A stretch of DNA of 64,000 nucleotides from JAIKWW01 sp052169645. GTDB taxonomy: Bacteria > Bacillota > Clostridia > Peptostreptococcales > Anaerovoracaceae. Positions 35,625 through 43,946 of this stretch are shown here, piece after piece (position 1 is the first letter of the stretch; every line of letters starts with the position of its first letter). Location of the stretch: contig JBQNCA010000001.1 of NCBI GenBank assembly GCA_052169645.1, forward strand, positions 119,670 through 183,669, given 5' to 3'. The notes beneath the pieces are model-generated. The model made no database searches. It was given only the letters and a program-made list of their open reading frames with translations, and was not told where the DNA came from. The translations under genes were made by a program, and so were the position numbers.

Positions 35625-35975
35625 ATGAATATAAAAAAATCAGGAAGCGGGTTCAGGAGATTAATTTCATTAAAGGATTATATAATACCTGTGTTGGTTT
35701 TTGTCCTGTTTTTCGGATTCTTTTTCTACGGTTTGGACGTTACCGATAGAGAAAAGGCTAAAGATGAGCTTGCAACGGCGGAAAGCAATATTCGCAAAGC
35801 CGTAGTCAGCTGTTATGCCATAGAGGGAAGATATCCCGAAAGTTATGAATATATTAGAAAAAATTACGGTGTTCATATTGATGAAAATAAGTATTATGTA
35901 CATTATGAGGTTTTTGCTTCAAATATAATGCCTGAAATCACGGTAGTTCTCAGGAGAGAGCAGGTACAGGTATGA
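35625..35975 (+). CDS. Pseudopilin-like membrane protein
   Basis: 116 residues: basic N-terminus, one membrane segment (about 20-39), then a helix (DREKAKDELATAESNIRKAVVSCYA) and a YPESYEYI motif. That helix-then-YP arrangement is characteristic of GspG/PilA-type pilins. A prepilin peptidase site (G-F-x4-E) is not visible before the membrane segment. It overlaps the next gene by 4 nt. Probably a component of the pilus-like complex served by the GspF protein. Confidence 0.6.
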   Translation: MNIKKSGSGFRRLISLKDYIIPVLVFVLFFGFFFYGLDVTDREKAKDELATAESNIRKAVVSCYAIEGRYPESYEYIRKNYGVHIDENKYYVHYEVFASNIMPEITVVLRREQVQV

Positions 35976-36481
35976 AAAAGGTACATTCCATAGATTTTGT
36001 GTTTGTTCTTCTCCTGCTTTGTACTTTTGCCATATCAATACTTATGGTTCTTATGAACGGGGTAAAATCCTATGAAGCGGTTACCGGGAGAATGGAGAAT
36101 AATTATAATTCCAGAACAGGTATTGCCTATGTGACCGAGAAGCTGCGGCATTGCGGAGAGTATGCTGAAATAGAGCTTGCCGAGCTTCAGACCGAGGACG
36201 AATTTTCAGATAAAAATTCCGAGATAAGGTCTTTAAAAATTTCTCAGATGATAGAAGGCGAGAGATATGCTACATATATTTATTACTATGACGGATTTTT
36301 GAGAGAATTGTTTACGAATGAAGGTAACGTTTTACCGCCGGAGACGGGCAGTAAAATTGTAGAAATGAAAAGCTTTGACGTTAACATTGATAATGAAGAA
36401 CTTTTAAATATAAGCTGTGAGATGCCGGACGGTTCACGGTCTTCGTCATTAATCCATATCGAAGGGAGTTTTAAGTCATGA
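35972..36481 (+). CDS. DUF4860-like pseudopilin-associated protein
   Basis: 169 residues with a membrane segment at about 9-30, then a soluble domain. Features are a NNYNSRTGIAYVTEKLRHC segment and a YIYYYDGFLRELF strand pair. The pattern resembles DUF4860 proteins that accompany type IV pilus-like genes in Clostridia. Overlaps both neighbours by 4 nt, so it belongs to the same transcription and translation unit. Confidence 0.6.
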   Translation: MKKVHSIDFVFVLLLLCTFAISILMVLMNGVKSYEAVTGRMENNYNSRTGIAYVTEKLRHCGEYAEIELAELQTEDEFSDKNSEIRSLKISQMIEGERYATYIYYYDGFLRELFTNEGNVLPPETGSKIVEMKSFDVNIDNEELLNISCEMPDGSRSSSLIHIEGSFKS

Positions 36482-36891
36482 AACGACATGATCCCGGGGC
36501 TGCAATTTTTTTAATGGAAATAATAGTCGCAATATTTTTCTTTTCAATATGTGCTGCAATCTGTATGAATTTATTCACCGGCTCAAGAATTGTTGCCGAC
36601 AGGAGCGGAGCGCTTAACACCGCGGTAGTCAGAGCCTCAAGTACGGCTGAAGCATATAAAGCTTCAAACGGTGATATCAAGGAACTTTCGTATATATTGG
36701 GAAAAAATGAGGATTGCAAAGTGCGGACTTATTCGGAACGAATATCTATGGAATATCCTGAAATGCGGCTTGAGGTAACGGACTTGGGAAAGTATGCGGA
36801 AATAACGGTCTATGCATCGGGAAAGCTGGCAGACAGAAACATTTATCGACAATCGAACGGGGAAATATATTCCCTGCGAGTGCATATATAA
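36478..36891 (+). CDS. Pseudopilin-like protein
   Basis: 137 residues. The N-terminus (GAAIFLMEIIVAIFFFSICA) looks like a type IV pilin hydrophobic helix with a glutamate, but that Glu lies 7 residues after the glycine, not 5, so peptidase processing is uncertain. The C-terminal part is beta-rich and ends IYSLRVHI. Overlaps the preceding gene by 4 nt. Confidence 0.6.
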   Translation: MKRHDPGAAIFLMEIIVAIFFFSICAAICMNLFTGSRIVADRSGALNTAVVRASSTAEAYKASNGDIKELSYILGKNEDCKVRTYSERISMEYPEMRLEVTDLGKYAEITVYASGKLADRNIYRQSNGEIYSLRVHI

Positions 36892-36903
36892 AGAGGAAAT
36901 CAG

Positions 36904-37374
36904 ATGAAAAAGTACAAATCTCTGAAAGAATCCGGTTCTCAGAAAATTTCTGTAGGCGGAGCGAGCCTGATAATGATTTTTTCGATTTTATGCCTTACGA
37001 TATTCGCAGTTCTTTCTATGACAACAGCACTTGCCGAAAAGGCGGCGGCTGAGCGATATGCGGATACTACAAGTGAGTATTATGCTGCTGATGCAAAGGT
37101 GAGAGAATGGGCGGACGTACTTTCAAAAGCGGCGGCTGCAGACATATCCGATGACGCAGTTTTAAAAGAAGCTGAGAATTTGGGGATAGATTTAAAATCC
37201 GAGATTAAAAACGGCAGAACCGAATATTCTTATAAAGTGGCAATGAATGATAAAGGCAGCATTATTTCCGTAATCCTTGCAAGAGATGAAAGCGGTGATT
37301 TAAAAATAGTTTCATTTACTCAAGAGGAAGCTTCCGAGTGGGTTGCGGATGATAAAATCGAACTGCTTCTTTAA
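36904..37374 (+). CDS. Pseudopilin/PilX-like protein
   Basis: 156 residues with a GGASLIMIFSILCLTIFAVLS-type membrane segment (about 19-42) and an alpha-helical external part (AAAERYADTTSEYYAADAKV) that recalls PilX N-terminal proteins. It is the last of five collinear genes from 34553. No prepilin cleavage motif is obvious. No terminator was found after it; an AT-rich stretch follows. Confidence 0.55.
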   Translation: MKKYKSLKESGSQKISVGGASLIMIFSILCLTIFAVLSMTTALAEKAAAERYADTTSEYYAADAKVREWADVLSKAAAADISDDAVLKEAENLGIDLKSEIKNGRTEYSYKVAMNDKGSIISVILARDESGDLKIVSFTQEEASEWVADDKIELLL

Positions 37375-37407
37375 GAAAATTAAATTAAAAAAATTTTATT
37401 AAAAATC

Positions 37408-37435
37408 TTGAAAAAGCAAAATTATATGATATACT
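37408..37435 (+). promoter_or_regulatory. Promoter upstream of the transglutaminase gene
   Basis: TTGAAA (37408-37413), 16 nt, TATACT (37430-37435), about 115 nt before the start codon. Confidence 0.55.
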
Positions 37436-37556
37436 GTGGTTACAAAAAATTATTTTTTTAGACTAAAAACCATATTAAATATAACTTGATACTAATGGAT
37501 TAAGGTCGTCAATATATAATAAACTAAAGAATGTAATTGCAGAGGAGGTGATTCGT

Positions 37557-38585
37557 ATGAAATTAAACATAAAAAAACTCAGAGCGGCGGCTTTTTGTCT
37601 GAGCATTATGATGCTCGTGCTCGCTGCTTGCGGTAATGACAGTTTAAAAAAATCTGCGAATATCAATGATTCCGATGTGCCGTTGGCAAGTCAGGGTACT
37701 GCAGCGCCTACATCTGAAGCCATGTCATTTACGGAGGGTGAAGCGGCAGGGTTTGTAAATGGCGGAGCAGCTATTTCCGGGACTCTCATGCCTGTAGCGT
37801 CGGGAAAAGTCACAAAAGGAAATGACAAGGTAGTTATTGATGCATCCAATACACAGGATGGCTATATAATGATAAAGTATCTTAAGCAGACTTCAAAGAA
37901 GCTTAAGATGATAGTGACCGGACCGTCCGGAGTGAAATATACTTATAATATCAATAAAATCGGAGAGTTTGAAACTTTTCCTTTATCTGACGGCAGCGGT
38001 AAATATTCGATAAATATATATGAAAATATTTCAGGCACTTCATATTCTACAGTGTACGGGACATCATTATCAGTGAGTCTGACAAATGAATTTGCACCGT
38101 ATCTTTTACCTAATCAATATGTAAATTATACAGCAAACGGTCAGGTAGCCGGTTTGGCAAAAACTCTTACCGCAAACAAATCCGGTGATTTACAGAAGAT
38201 CAATGCGGTTTATGATTGGGTAATAAAAAATATTTCATATGATAAGCAGCTTGCAGCTACTGTAAAAAGCGGATATTTACCTAATCTTGATACTATTATA
38301 GTTTCCAAGAAGGGGATATGCTTTGATTATGCATCCCTTATGACAGCAATGCTCAGAAGCAGAGGCATACCGTGCAAGCTAGTAATCGGATATGCAGGAA
38401 GCTCTTATCATGCGTGGATTAATGCTTATACTTCTGAAAACGGATGGATTGACGGAGTTATTTATTTTGACGGTTCGACATGGAAGCTTATGGATCCGAC
38501 CTTTGCATCCACCGGCAATCAGAGTGAGTCTATAATGAAGTATATAGGAGACGGAAAAAACTACTCGGCAAAATATTTGTATTAA
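37557..38585 (+). CDS. Transglutaminase-like lipoprotein
   Basis: 342 residues from ATG 37557, 8 nt after AGGAGG (37543-37548). The signal peptide ends in a lipobox (LVLAACG). After a low-complexity linker and a beta-rich part comes a transglutaminase-like domain with the full triad: C255 in KKGICFDYAS, H285 in YHAWINAY and D313 in MDPTF. Such extracellular domains act as peptidases or cross-linking enzymes; the substrate is unknown. A strong hairpin follows the gene. Confidence 0.85.
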   Translation: MKLNIKKLRAAAFCLSIMMLVLAACGNDSLKKSANINDSDVPLASQGTAAPTSEAMSFTEGEAAGFVNGGAAISGTLMPVASGKVTKGNDKVVIDASNTQDGYIMIKYLKQTSKKLKMIVTGPSGVKYTYNINKIGEFETFPLSDGSGKYSINIYENISGTSYSTVYGTSLSVSLTNEFAPYLLPNQYVNYTANGQVAGLAKTLTANKSGDLQKINAVYDWVIKNISYDKQLAATVKSGYLPNLDTIIVSKKGICFDYASLMTAMLRSRGIPCKLVIGYAGSSYHAWINAYTSENGWIDGVIYFDGSTWKLMDPTFASTGNQSESIMKYIGDGKNYSAKYLY

Positions 38586-38682
38586 TATAAGAGCTGTACC
38601 TTTGAATATTTTGAACGAGTAATTATAGAACGGACGACTTTTCAAATTATAAAAACCCCATTCTTAAATATTTTAAAACGAT

Positions 38683-38710
38683 GTAAATGCGCACCTCGGT
38701 GCGCATTTAC
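38683..38710 (+). terminator. Hairpin downstream of the transglutaminase gene
   Basis: A 12-bp perfect stem (gtaaatgcgcac with gtgcgcatttac) and a 4-nt ctcg loop. The T-tract is poor (gctgttt), so termination efficiency is uncertain. A further gtcacg/cgtgac stem (38763-38768 with 38795-38800) followed by TTTT lies in the same 38586-38863 gap. Confidence 0.6.
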
Positions 38711-38863
38711 GCTGTTTAGGAATACATATATTTTTTTACGGAAATAATAAATTTATAAACCGGTCACGAAAAGATGAGCCTGTGTAAGCAAAGACGTGAC
38801 TTTTGAATAATCTTTATATATGGCTTGAACTTTATAATAATAATAAAATGTTACTGTATCTCA

Positions 38864-38892
38864 TTGAAAAAAATAATTACCCGTGATATTAT
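38864..38892 (+). promoter_or_regulatory. Promoter of the SARP-type regulator
   Basis: TTGAAA (38864-38869), 17 nt, TATTAT (38887-38892). An AGGAGG follows at about 38919, just before the start codon. Confidence 0.65.
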
Positions 38893-38928
38893 TTATGCAT
38901 ATATATCTATATTTTTAGGAGGTTCATA

Positions 38929-40131
38929 ATGAAAAATGGAACGCCGTTGAAGGTAAATATGCTCGGAGAATTTACTATCGAATACAATGGAAAGGTTATT
39001 ACGGATAGGGAAGGCCGATCAAAAAAGCTATGGCTTTTTATAGAATATTTGATGACTTTCAGAGGGCGTGAAATATCTCAAAATGATCTTATTGATTTAC
39101 TTTGGCCGGATGAAAAGAACGGAAATCCGGCAAATACTTTAAAAACTTTGGTTCATCGTGCAAGAACATTGCTTGACACGCTTGATTTTTTTGATGCGAA
39201 AGACATGATTATCTACAGGAGAGGCACTTATGCATGGAACAGTGCTATCGACATGGTTGTGGATCTTGATGTATTTGAAGCACATATTAAAGAAGCAGAG
39301 AAGGAAGGAATAACCGCAGAGCACAGGCTTCATGAGATTATGACTGCTATAGAGATGTACAAGGGTGATTTTTTACCGCGACTTTCCTTGGAATCATGGG
39401 CAGTTCCTATCTCGACGTATTATCATACGATGTATATAAAAGCTGTAAGCAATGTTATCGATATACTTGCAGGAATAAAGGACTGGGAAGCTATTATCGG
39501 AATTACCCAAAAGGCGATAGAGATTGACCCTTATGATGAGAAGCTTCACTATCACCTTATACAGGCTCTTGTAAATACAAAGAACCAACAAATTGCAAAA
39601 AATCATTATGAATCCGTAAAGAAAATGTTCTTTGAACGTTTTGGCGTTGCGCCGTCGGATGAGTTCAATTCACTGTATAAAAAGGTAATCAGAACTGTAC
39701 ATCAGACAGAAAACAATATCGAAGTCATAAGAGATGCACTGGGTGAGCGTGAGCACGATTCGGGTGCGTTTTATTGTGAATATGAAGTGTTCAAAGAAAT
39801 TTATCAGCTTGAGGTCAGAAATTCTGCAAGGACGGGACAGGCAATTTTTATATCGTTGATTAGCGTTACAGATTCGAAAGGTAATACTCCCGGTCAACGT
39901 CAGTTGAGCAGCGCTATGAGCAAACTTTTGCTGACAGTAAATGAATCCTTGAGACGAGGCGATGTTTATACCAGATACAGTCCGTCGCAGTATTTGATAA
40001 TGTTACAGATGCTTACATTTGAAAACGCACAGATGGTAACCGAACGTATCTTGAAACGTTTTAAGCGTGAATATCCTAAGTTGGCAATAAAGGTCAATTC
40101 GTCTATTTTGCCTATAGAAACTTTATTTTGA
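38929..40131 (+). CDS. SARP/BTAD-type transcriptional regulator with GGDEF-like tail
   Basis: 400 residues. An OmpR-like winged helix (1-105, with VNMLGEFTIEYNGK and EISQNDLIDLLWPDE) is followed by a bacterial transcriptional activator domain of TPR-like helices (about 112-265, with AIEIDPYDEKLHYHLIQAL). The last 125 residues have the secondary-structure rhythm of a nucleotidyl cyclase fold: GDVYTRYSPSQYLIML stands where R-GGDEF-xxL is expected, followed by a helix and RILKRF. The GGDEF residues are lost, so it is not a cyclase but may bind a ligand. It has its own promoter and terminator. Confidence 0.8.
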   Translation: MKNGTPLKVNMLGEFTIEYNGKVITDREGRSKKLWLFIEYLMTFRGREISQNDLIDLLWPDEKNGNPANTLKTLVHRARTLLDTLDFFDAKDMIIYRRGTYAWNSAIDMVVDLDVFEAHIKEAEKEGITAEHRLHEIMTAIEMYKGDFLPRLSLESWAVPISTYYHTMYIKAVSNVIDILAGIKDWEAIIGITQKAIEIDPYDEKLHYHLIQALVNTKNQQIAKNHYESVKKMFFERFGVAPSDEFNSLYKKVIRTVHQTENNIEVIRDALGEREHDSGAFYCEYEVFKEIYQLEVRNSARTGQAIFISLISVTDSKGNTPGQRQLSSAMSKLLLTVNESLRRGDVYTRYSPSQYLIMLQMLTFENAQMVTERILKRFKREYPKLAIKVNSSILPIETLF

Positions 40132-40231
40132 GAATTTGCTTGTGAAGTTTTAAAAATATACAAGTTCATTTATTTAAGTTAACAAATTTTGCTCAAGACA
40201 ATTTTTAAAAATATATAAAACCGATTCGGAC

Positions 40232-40278
40232 GGATGCTGAAAATCTGCTAACTGAGGGATATTCAGCATCCTTTTTTT
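40232..40278 (+). terminator. Terminator of the SARP-type gene
   Basis: ggatgctgaa (40232-40241) pairs perfectly with ttcagcatcc (40262-40271), followed by TTTTTTT. The rest of 40132-40476 holds a TATAAT (40403-40408) with a weak TTCCAA 17 nt upstream, the probable promoter of the next gene. Confidence 0.92.
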
Positions 40279-40476
40279 ATTGTGAGGTAAAAATAGAGGG
40301 GATTTTCTAAATTTGAGTATATAAATTTTCAGCAATAACAAGAATTGAGCATTTTTAGAAAATTTAAAGCACAAAATGTTTCCAAAATGTAACTGGTAAT
40401 GATATAATCATATTATGGTTGTATATAAAATAAATTATTGATATATATTAACATATAATGTAATAGTTGCGTATAA

Positions 40477-40956
40477 ATGAAAGTGGATTTTAGCATGGTA
40501 GAATATGAAAATATGAGAATGGACAATGTATTTATCATTAAAGTTTTTGATTATCATAAGAAGCACATGACAGGCAAGCTTTACGATGTAATGAAAAATC
40601 GTTATTTTGATTATACAAATATGGCACAGCTGCTGATGACTATAAAAAATTTGATAAACTCTAAAAGCGAGTTGAAGCTTTCTAAAGAATCCGTCTTTGA
40701 ATCCGCTTCAAAGGAAGGTAATTTTGAAATGGTTGCAGGAGAAAAGGTTTGGCTGCCTGACAAGCTTCGCATAATGCGCATCTTCAAATTAAAGATTTGT
40801 TTCACGAAATTTAATACATGGCAGGGGGAATTGTGGTGTGTCGACACGGAAGAACACAATGCTTTCCGGAGTGTCTTGGAACTTGTCATGCTGCTTGATG
40901 CTGCAATGGAAGCCGCTAAACCTTCATACAAATGGATTTCGGGAGGAAGAATATAA
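40477..40956 (+). CDS. WQGE-motif protein 1, unknown function
   Basis: 159 residues, soluble. The C-terminal half has WQGELWCVDTEEHNAFRSVLE followed by a helix (LVMLLDAAME). The same pattern recurs in the next gene, so the two are paralogues. A highly similar short domain is often seen in Clostridia near SARP-type regulators, as here; this association is from memory and unverified. No catalytic motif. No clear ribosome binding site before the ATG; translation overlaps the next gene (TAATG). Confidence 0.6.
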   Translation: MKVDFSMVEYENMRMDNVFIIKVFDYHKKHMTGKLYDVMKNRYFDYTNMAQLLMTIKNLINSKSELKLSKESVFESASKEGNFEMVAGEKVWLPDKLRIMRIFKLKICFTKFNTWQGELWCVDTEEHNAFRSVLELVMLLDAAMEAAKPSYKWISGGRI

Positions 40957-41444
40957 TGGCTGATTTAAATAATGCAGTGACTCTTTCCAGAGATGACCAA
41001 TTTTTAAATATCAGCATATATGAATTTGAGAATTCGGATGTTGCAGGGCTTTTTTCAAATAACAGGTATGGAGAAAATATAGTTTTTGACAACATTATAT
41101 CCATGATAATGATAATAGAGGATTGCATGAACAAGAATTCCTTTCCTCAACCTATGTCCAATTATAGAAAGCTTGAAATTGAAGAAGCTGAACATCATAT
41201 AAAAAAGAAACGCAGCGATGATATCGGAATTCGCATTCCAAGGCTGGACATCCCGAAAGAATGGGAATCCGGAAAACCTTTAAGAACTTTTCGTGCAAGG
41301 ATTATCTTTAGAACCATATCGGGATGGCAAGGTGAAATCCAATGTGTAGATTCCGGAGAAGAACTCCGGTTTAAGAGCGATATGGAATTTCTAATGTTTA
41401 TTATAGATAATCTGAATCCCGAAAAACGGGAAGAGACCGCATAG
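40956..41444 (+). CDS. WQGE-motif protein 2, unknown function
   Basis: 162 residues from ATG 40956, which overlaps the previous stop and follows GGGAGGAAG. Its C-terminus has GWQGEIQCVDSGEELRFKSD followed by MEFLMFIIDNL, parallel to the first paralogue. The N-terminal half (LNISIYEFENSDVAGLFSNN...ENIVFDNIISMIMIIEDCM) also matches the layout of the upstream protein. They may form a heterodimer. Function unknown. Confidence 0.6.
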   Translation: MADLNNAVTLSRDDQFLNISIYEFENSDVAGLFSNNRYGENIVFDNIISMIMIIEDCMNKNSFPQPMSNYRKLEIEEAEHHIKKKRSDDIGIRIPRLDIPKEWESGKPLRTFRARIIFRTISGWQGEIQCVDSGEELRFKSDMEFLMFIIDNLNPEKREETA

Positions 41445-41456
41445 AATTTGATAAAG

Positions 41457-41678
41457 CCTCTTTAAGACCGAGTCTTAAAGAGGGCGATTGAGACGCTGAT
41501 TTGAAAAGAAAATATTCACTACGATTATACTTTTTGAAAGAGTCTCTTTGAAAATCAGAGATGTTTTCTTTCGAGCAGCAGGGAAAATCTTGATGAAAAC
41601 CGATACAGTTTATGAAAATCATGCAAATGCACCGACGTAAGTCTGTTCATATACAGTCTGACGCCGGTGCATTTTTTT
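41457..41678 (+). terminator. Two hairpins ending the WQGE operon
   Basis: First hairpin: cctctttaagac (41457-41468) with 41472-41483, 12 bp and a 3-nt loop but no T-tract. Second: a long imperfect hairpin 41625-41674 (outer stem aaatgcaccg with cggtgcattt) followed by a T-run to 41678, a convincing terminator. Confidence 0.75.
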
Positions 41679-41686
41679 ATATTGTA

Positions 41687-41726
41687 AATACTTAAGTAGC
41701 GGATTCGATGAGCGAAAGCGAAGAAG
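41687..41726 (+). repeat. Dispersed intergenic repeat, copy A
   Basis: A 40-nt element beginning aatacttaagtagcggatt, repeated with 35/40 identity at 60955-60994. Both copies begin 5-9 nt after the end of a terminator. The internal GC-GAAA-GC can form a small hairpin and stays pairable in copy B (GC-AAAA-GT). In this copy flanking bases extend the fold (agcgg with ccgct, gattc with gaatc). Confidence 0.6.
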
Positions 41727-41821
41727 AATCAAAGAACCGCTTGCCAAGCCGGTGGTTGTGATTATGGGGAAGGAGCATTGCCTGCCCATAAAGAAGCTGC
41801 TGCATTCGGCATTTTTATATA

Positions 41822-42748
41822 TTATGCCAAAAAGCCGTTGATAATTTCTTCTTCCGCCTGATGCTCGTCAAGACCGAGAGTCATCAGCTTGATAAGCTGT
41901 TCGCCGGCGATTTTTCCAATTGCCGCCTCATGAACCAATGAGGCATCCACATGGTGTGCTTCCAGCGACGGCACGGCAAGAATCGTCCCCTCGTCCATTA
42001 TGATAGAGTCACATTCCGTATGACCCTTACATGGAGCATTGCCGATTATACAGGCATCGAATTTCTGATATGACCTATCTCTGGCGATAGAGCGGGAAAC
42101 CACATCGGCGCTGCCGCCTTCCTCATGAAGTGTTACTTTGTAGATGCTGATTGCATATTGCTCACCGTGTGTCATGAGTCGTTCCCGAACCGTGAGCCGT
42201 GCATCCTTTTTCAGTTCTGCAACAGTAGTTCGCTCCGTGGAATCGACACCTTTAATTTGTGTCATTTCCATTTCCATGGAGCTTCCTTCCTCCATGTATA
42301 CCTCAGTGACAGGATTCAGGATACGCTTGCCCATACCGTCCCCTGAGCCGTAATGCTTTTCAACGTACTTTATTTTTGAGTTTTTACCCACATAGAATCG
42401 GTGTATACCGTCATGCTCGGAATCCTGTGTGCCGCAATTGTCTATGCCGCAGCCCGCTACAATGGTAACATCACTGTTTTCTCCGATATAAAAATCGTTG
42501 TATACTGTTTCCTTTAAGCCGCTTTCCGAGAGAACCACCGGAATATGTATGCTTTCTCTGACGGTGCCGGGCTTGATATGAATATCAATACCGCTTCCAT
42601 TCTTCTTGGAAATTATGTCTATATTCGCTGTAGTGTTTCTGCCGGCGAGTTCTCCGTCAGCTCGAAAATTGTAAGCTCCTATAGGGACCTCATGAAGATT
42701 CGCTATTTCACGGATCAATCGTTTTTGTATTTCTGTCAATTTTTCCAT
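41822..42748 (-). CDS. Minimal SUF (SMS) scaffold protein, SufB/SufD family
   Basis: 308 residues, much shorter than classical SufB. It has only the beta-helix core and a C-terminal helical part with EAHHVDASLVHEAAIGKIAGEQ, the motif equivalent to SufB/SufD ends. Cysteines occur in NAPCKGHTEC and IDNCG. ATG 42748 overlaps the ATPase stop (TGATG), so the two genes are coupled. This two-gene layout matches SmsB of the minimal SmsCB system, which assembles Fe-S clusters in many anaerobes. No cysteine desulfurase or SufU is adjacent. Confidence 0.85.
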   Translation of the reverse strand: MEKLTEIQKRLIREIANLHEVPIGAYNFRADGELAGRNTTANIDIISKKNGSGIDIHIKPGTVRESIHIPVVLSESGLKETVYNDFYIGENSDVTIVAGCGIDNCGTQDSEHDGIHRFYVGKNSKIKYVEKHYGSGDGMGKRILNPVTEVYMEEGSSMEMEMTQIKGVDSTERTTVAELKKDARLTVRERLMTHGEQYAISIYKVTLHEEGGSADVVSRSIARDRSYQKFDACIIGNAPCKGHTECDSIIMDEGTILAVPSLEAHHVDASLVHEAAIGKIAGEQLIKLMTLGLDEHQAEEEIINGFLA

Positions 42749-43485
42749 CACAAATCTCTCCTTAACCTGTTGCAGGCAGCTCGTGAAGATTCCGTACCGA
42801 TCAGGCTCGGAAATATTTCATTTCTCGTACCGTGCCGTTTAATTGTGCCGTCAGCGAGGACTGCGATTTCGTCAGCGATATTAAGGATGCGTTCCTGGTG
42901 TGAGATAATGATAATGGAACCGTCCTTAATATTTTTGCGCATAGACTCGAAAATGCGAATAAGGTTCTGAAAGCTCCAGAGGTCAATTCCCGCTTCCGGT
43001 TCGTCAAATACGGTCAGGCGAGCTTTTCTAGCCAGTACGGTGGCAATCTCGATACGCTTGAGTTCTCCTCCGGAGAGGGAGTCGTTGACCTCTCGGTGAA
43101 CATAGTCGAGGGCGCACAGTCCGACCTCGGAAAGGTAGTCGCATGCATCGGAAACGGATAAATCGATTCCTGATGCAAGGCGCAGCAGAGTATGAACCTT
43201 GATGCCTTTAAATATGACCGGTTGTTGAAAGGCGAAAGCCATTCCGGTACGTGCACGTTCCGTGATTCCCATATCCGTAATGTCTATGCCGTCCAAAAGG
43301 ATTTTACCCTGAGTGGGCTTTTCAATCCCCGCAATCAGCTTGGCGAGCGTGGATTTACCGCTCCCGTTGGGACCGGTAATTACGACAAACTTGTTGTCGT
43401 CCACCACCAAGTTTAAATCATGAATAATTGTTTTTTTAACACCGTCATTTTCAACGGAAAAAAAGATATTTTTTAGTTCAAGCAT
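42748..43485 (-). CDS. sufC: Fe-S assembly ATPase (SufC/SmsC)
   Basis: 245-residue ABC ATPase from the ATG at 43485, behind GGAGGA. Walker A is GPNGSGKS, the signature is DSLSGGELKRIEIA, and the Walker B region reads LTVFDEPEAGIDLWS; FDEPEAGID is typical of SufC rather than of transporter ATPases. It works with the SufB-like protein downstream in assembling Fe-S clusters. Its first codons overlap the upstream zinc-ribbon gene by 8 nt. Confidence 0.9.
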   Translation of the reverse strand: MLELKNIFFSVENDGVKKTIIHDLNLVVDDNKFVVITGPNGSGKSTLAKLIAGIEKPTQGKILLDGIDITDMGITERARTGMAFAFQQPVIFKGIKVHTLLRLASGIDLSVSDACDYLSEVGLCALDYVHREVNDSLSGGELKRIEIATVLARKARLTVFDEPEAGIDLWSFQNLIRIFESMRKNIKDGSIIIISHQERILNIADEIAVLADGTIKRHGTRNEIFPSLIGTESSRAACNRLRRDL

Positions 43486-43888
43486 GATGTTGTCCTCCGA
43501 TAGAATACTGCGATAATTTCTTGAAATTAACAACAGCTTGAGGGATTTTGACAGTTTCGGTTATTAACAATGGAATTGTATTTTTAATGATTTTCTTAGA
43601 TTCATAATCTAAAAGGTCATCAGATGTTACTAATTCTACGGCATTGTCAACAATCTTTTTAGTTCGTGGGAAAGGTTCACTGCAATTACAGCAGTGATAT
43701 GCTTTGAGAGAGTTGTGACTTGCAAAACGAACACAAGAGTTAAACCGTTTACCACATATCTTATGCCCGCAAGTTGGACAGAATGAATAAGTTTCAGCTA
43801 CGCATATATCGCAGAATGCAAAATAATTAGCCTCGGTTCGGCTGAGAACATAACCGCTCTCAAAGATAGTTGAATCATGAAATGGCAT
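43478..43888 (-). CDS. DUF2321-like zinc-ribbon protein
   Basis: 136 residues with two CxxC pairs: CDIC, CPTC, then CCNC, in a layout (FESGYV near the start, zinc ribbons, then a helical tail) that fits DUF2321. Function unknown. ATG 43888 has AAAGGATG upstream. The last codons overlap the SufC start by 8 nt, so it may be cotranscribed with the Fe-S genes. The gene stands back to back with the damaged integrase, so it may have arrived with that element. Confidence 0.6.
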   Translation of the reverse strand: MPFHDSTIFESGYVLSRTEANYFAFCDICVAETYSFCPTCGHKICGKRFNSCVRFASHNSLKAYHCCNCSEPFPRTKKIVDNAVELVTSDDLLDYESKKIIKNTIPLLITETVKIPQAVVNFKKLSQYSIGGQHHA

Positions 43889-43946
43889 AAATGATCACAT
43901 CCTTTCGAATTGATTATATCACAACAACGCAGGGAGGTGAGAAAAC

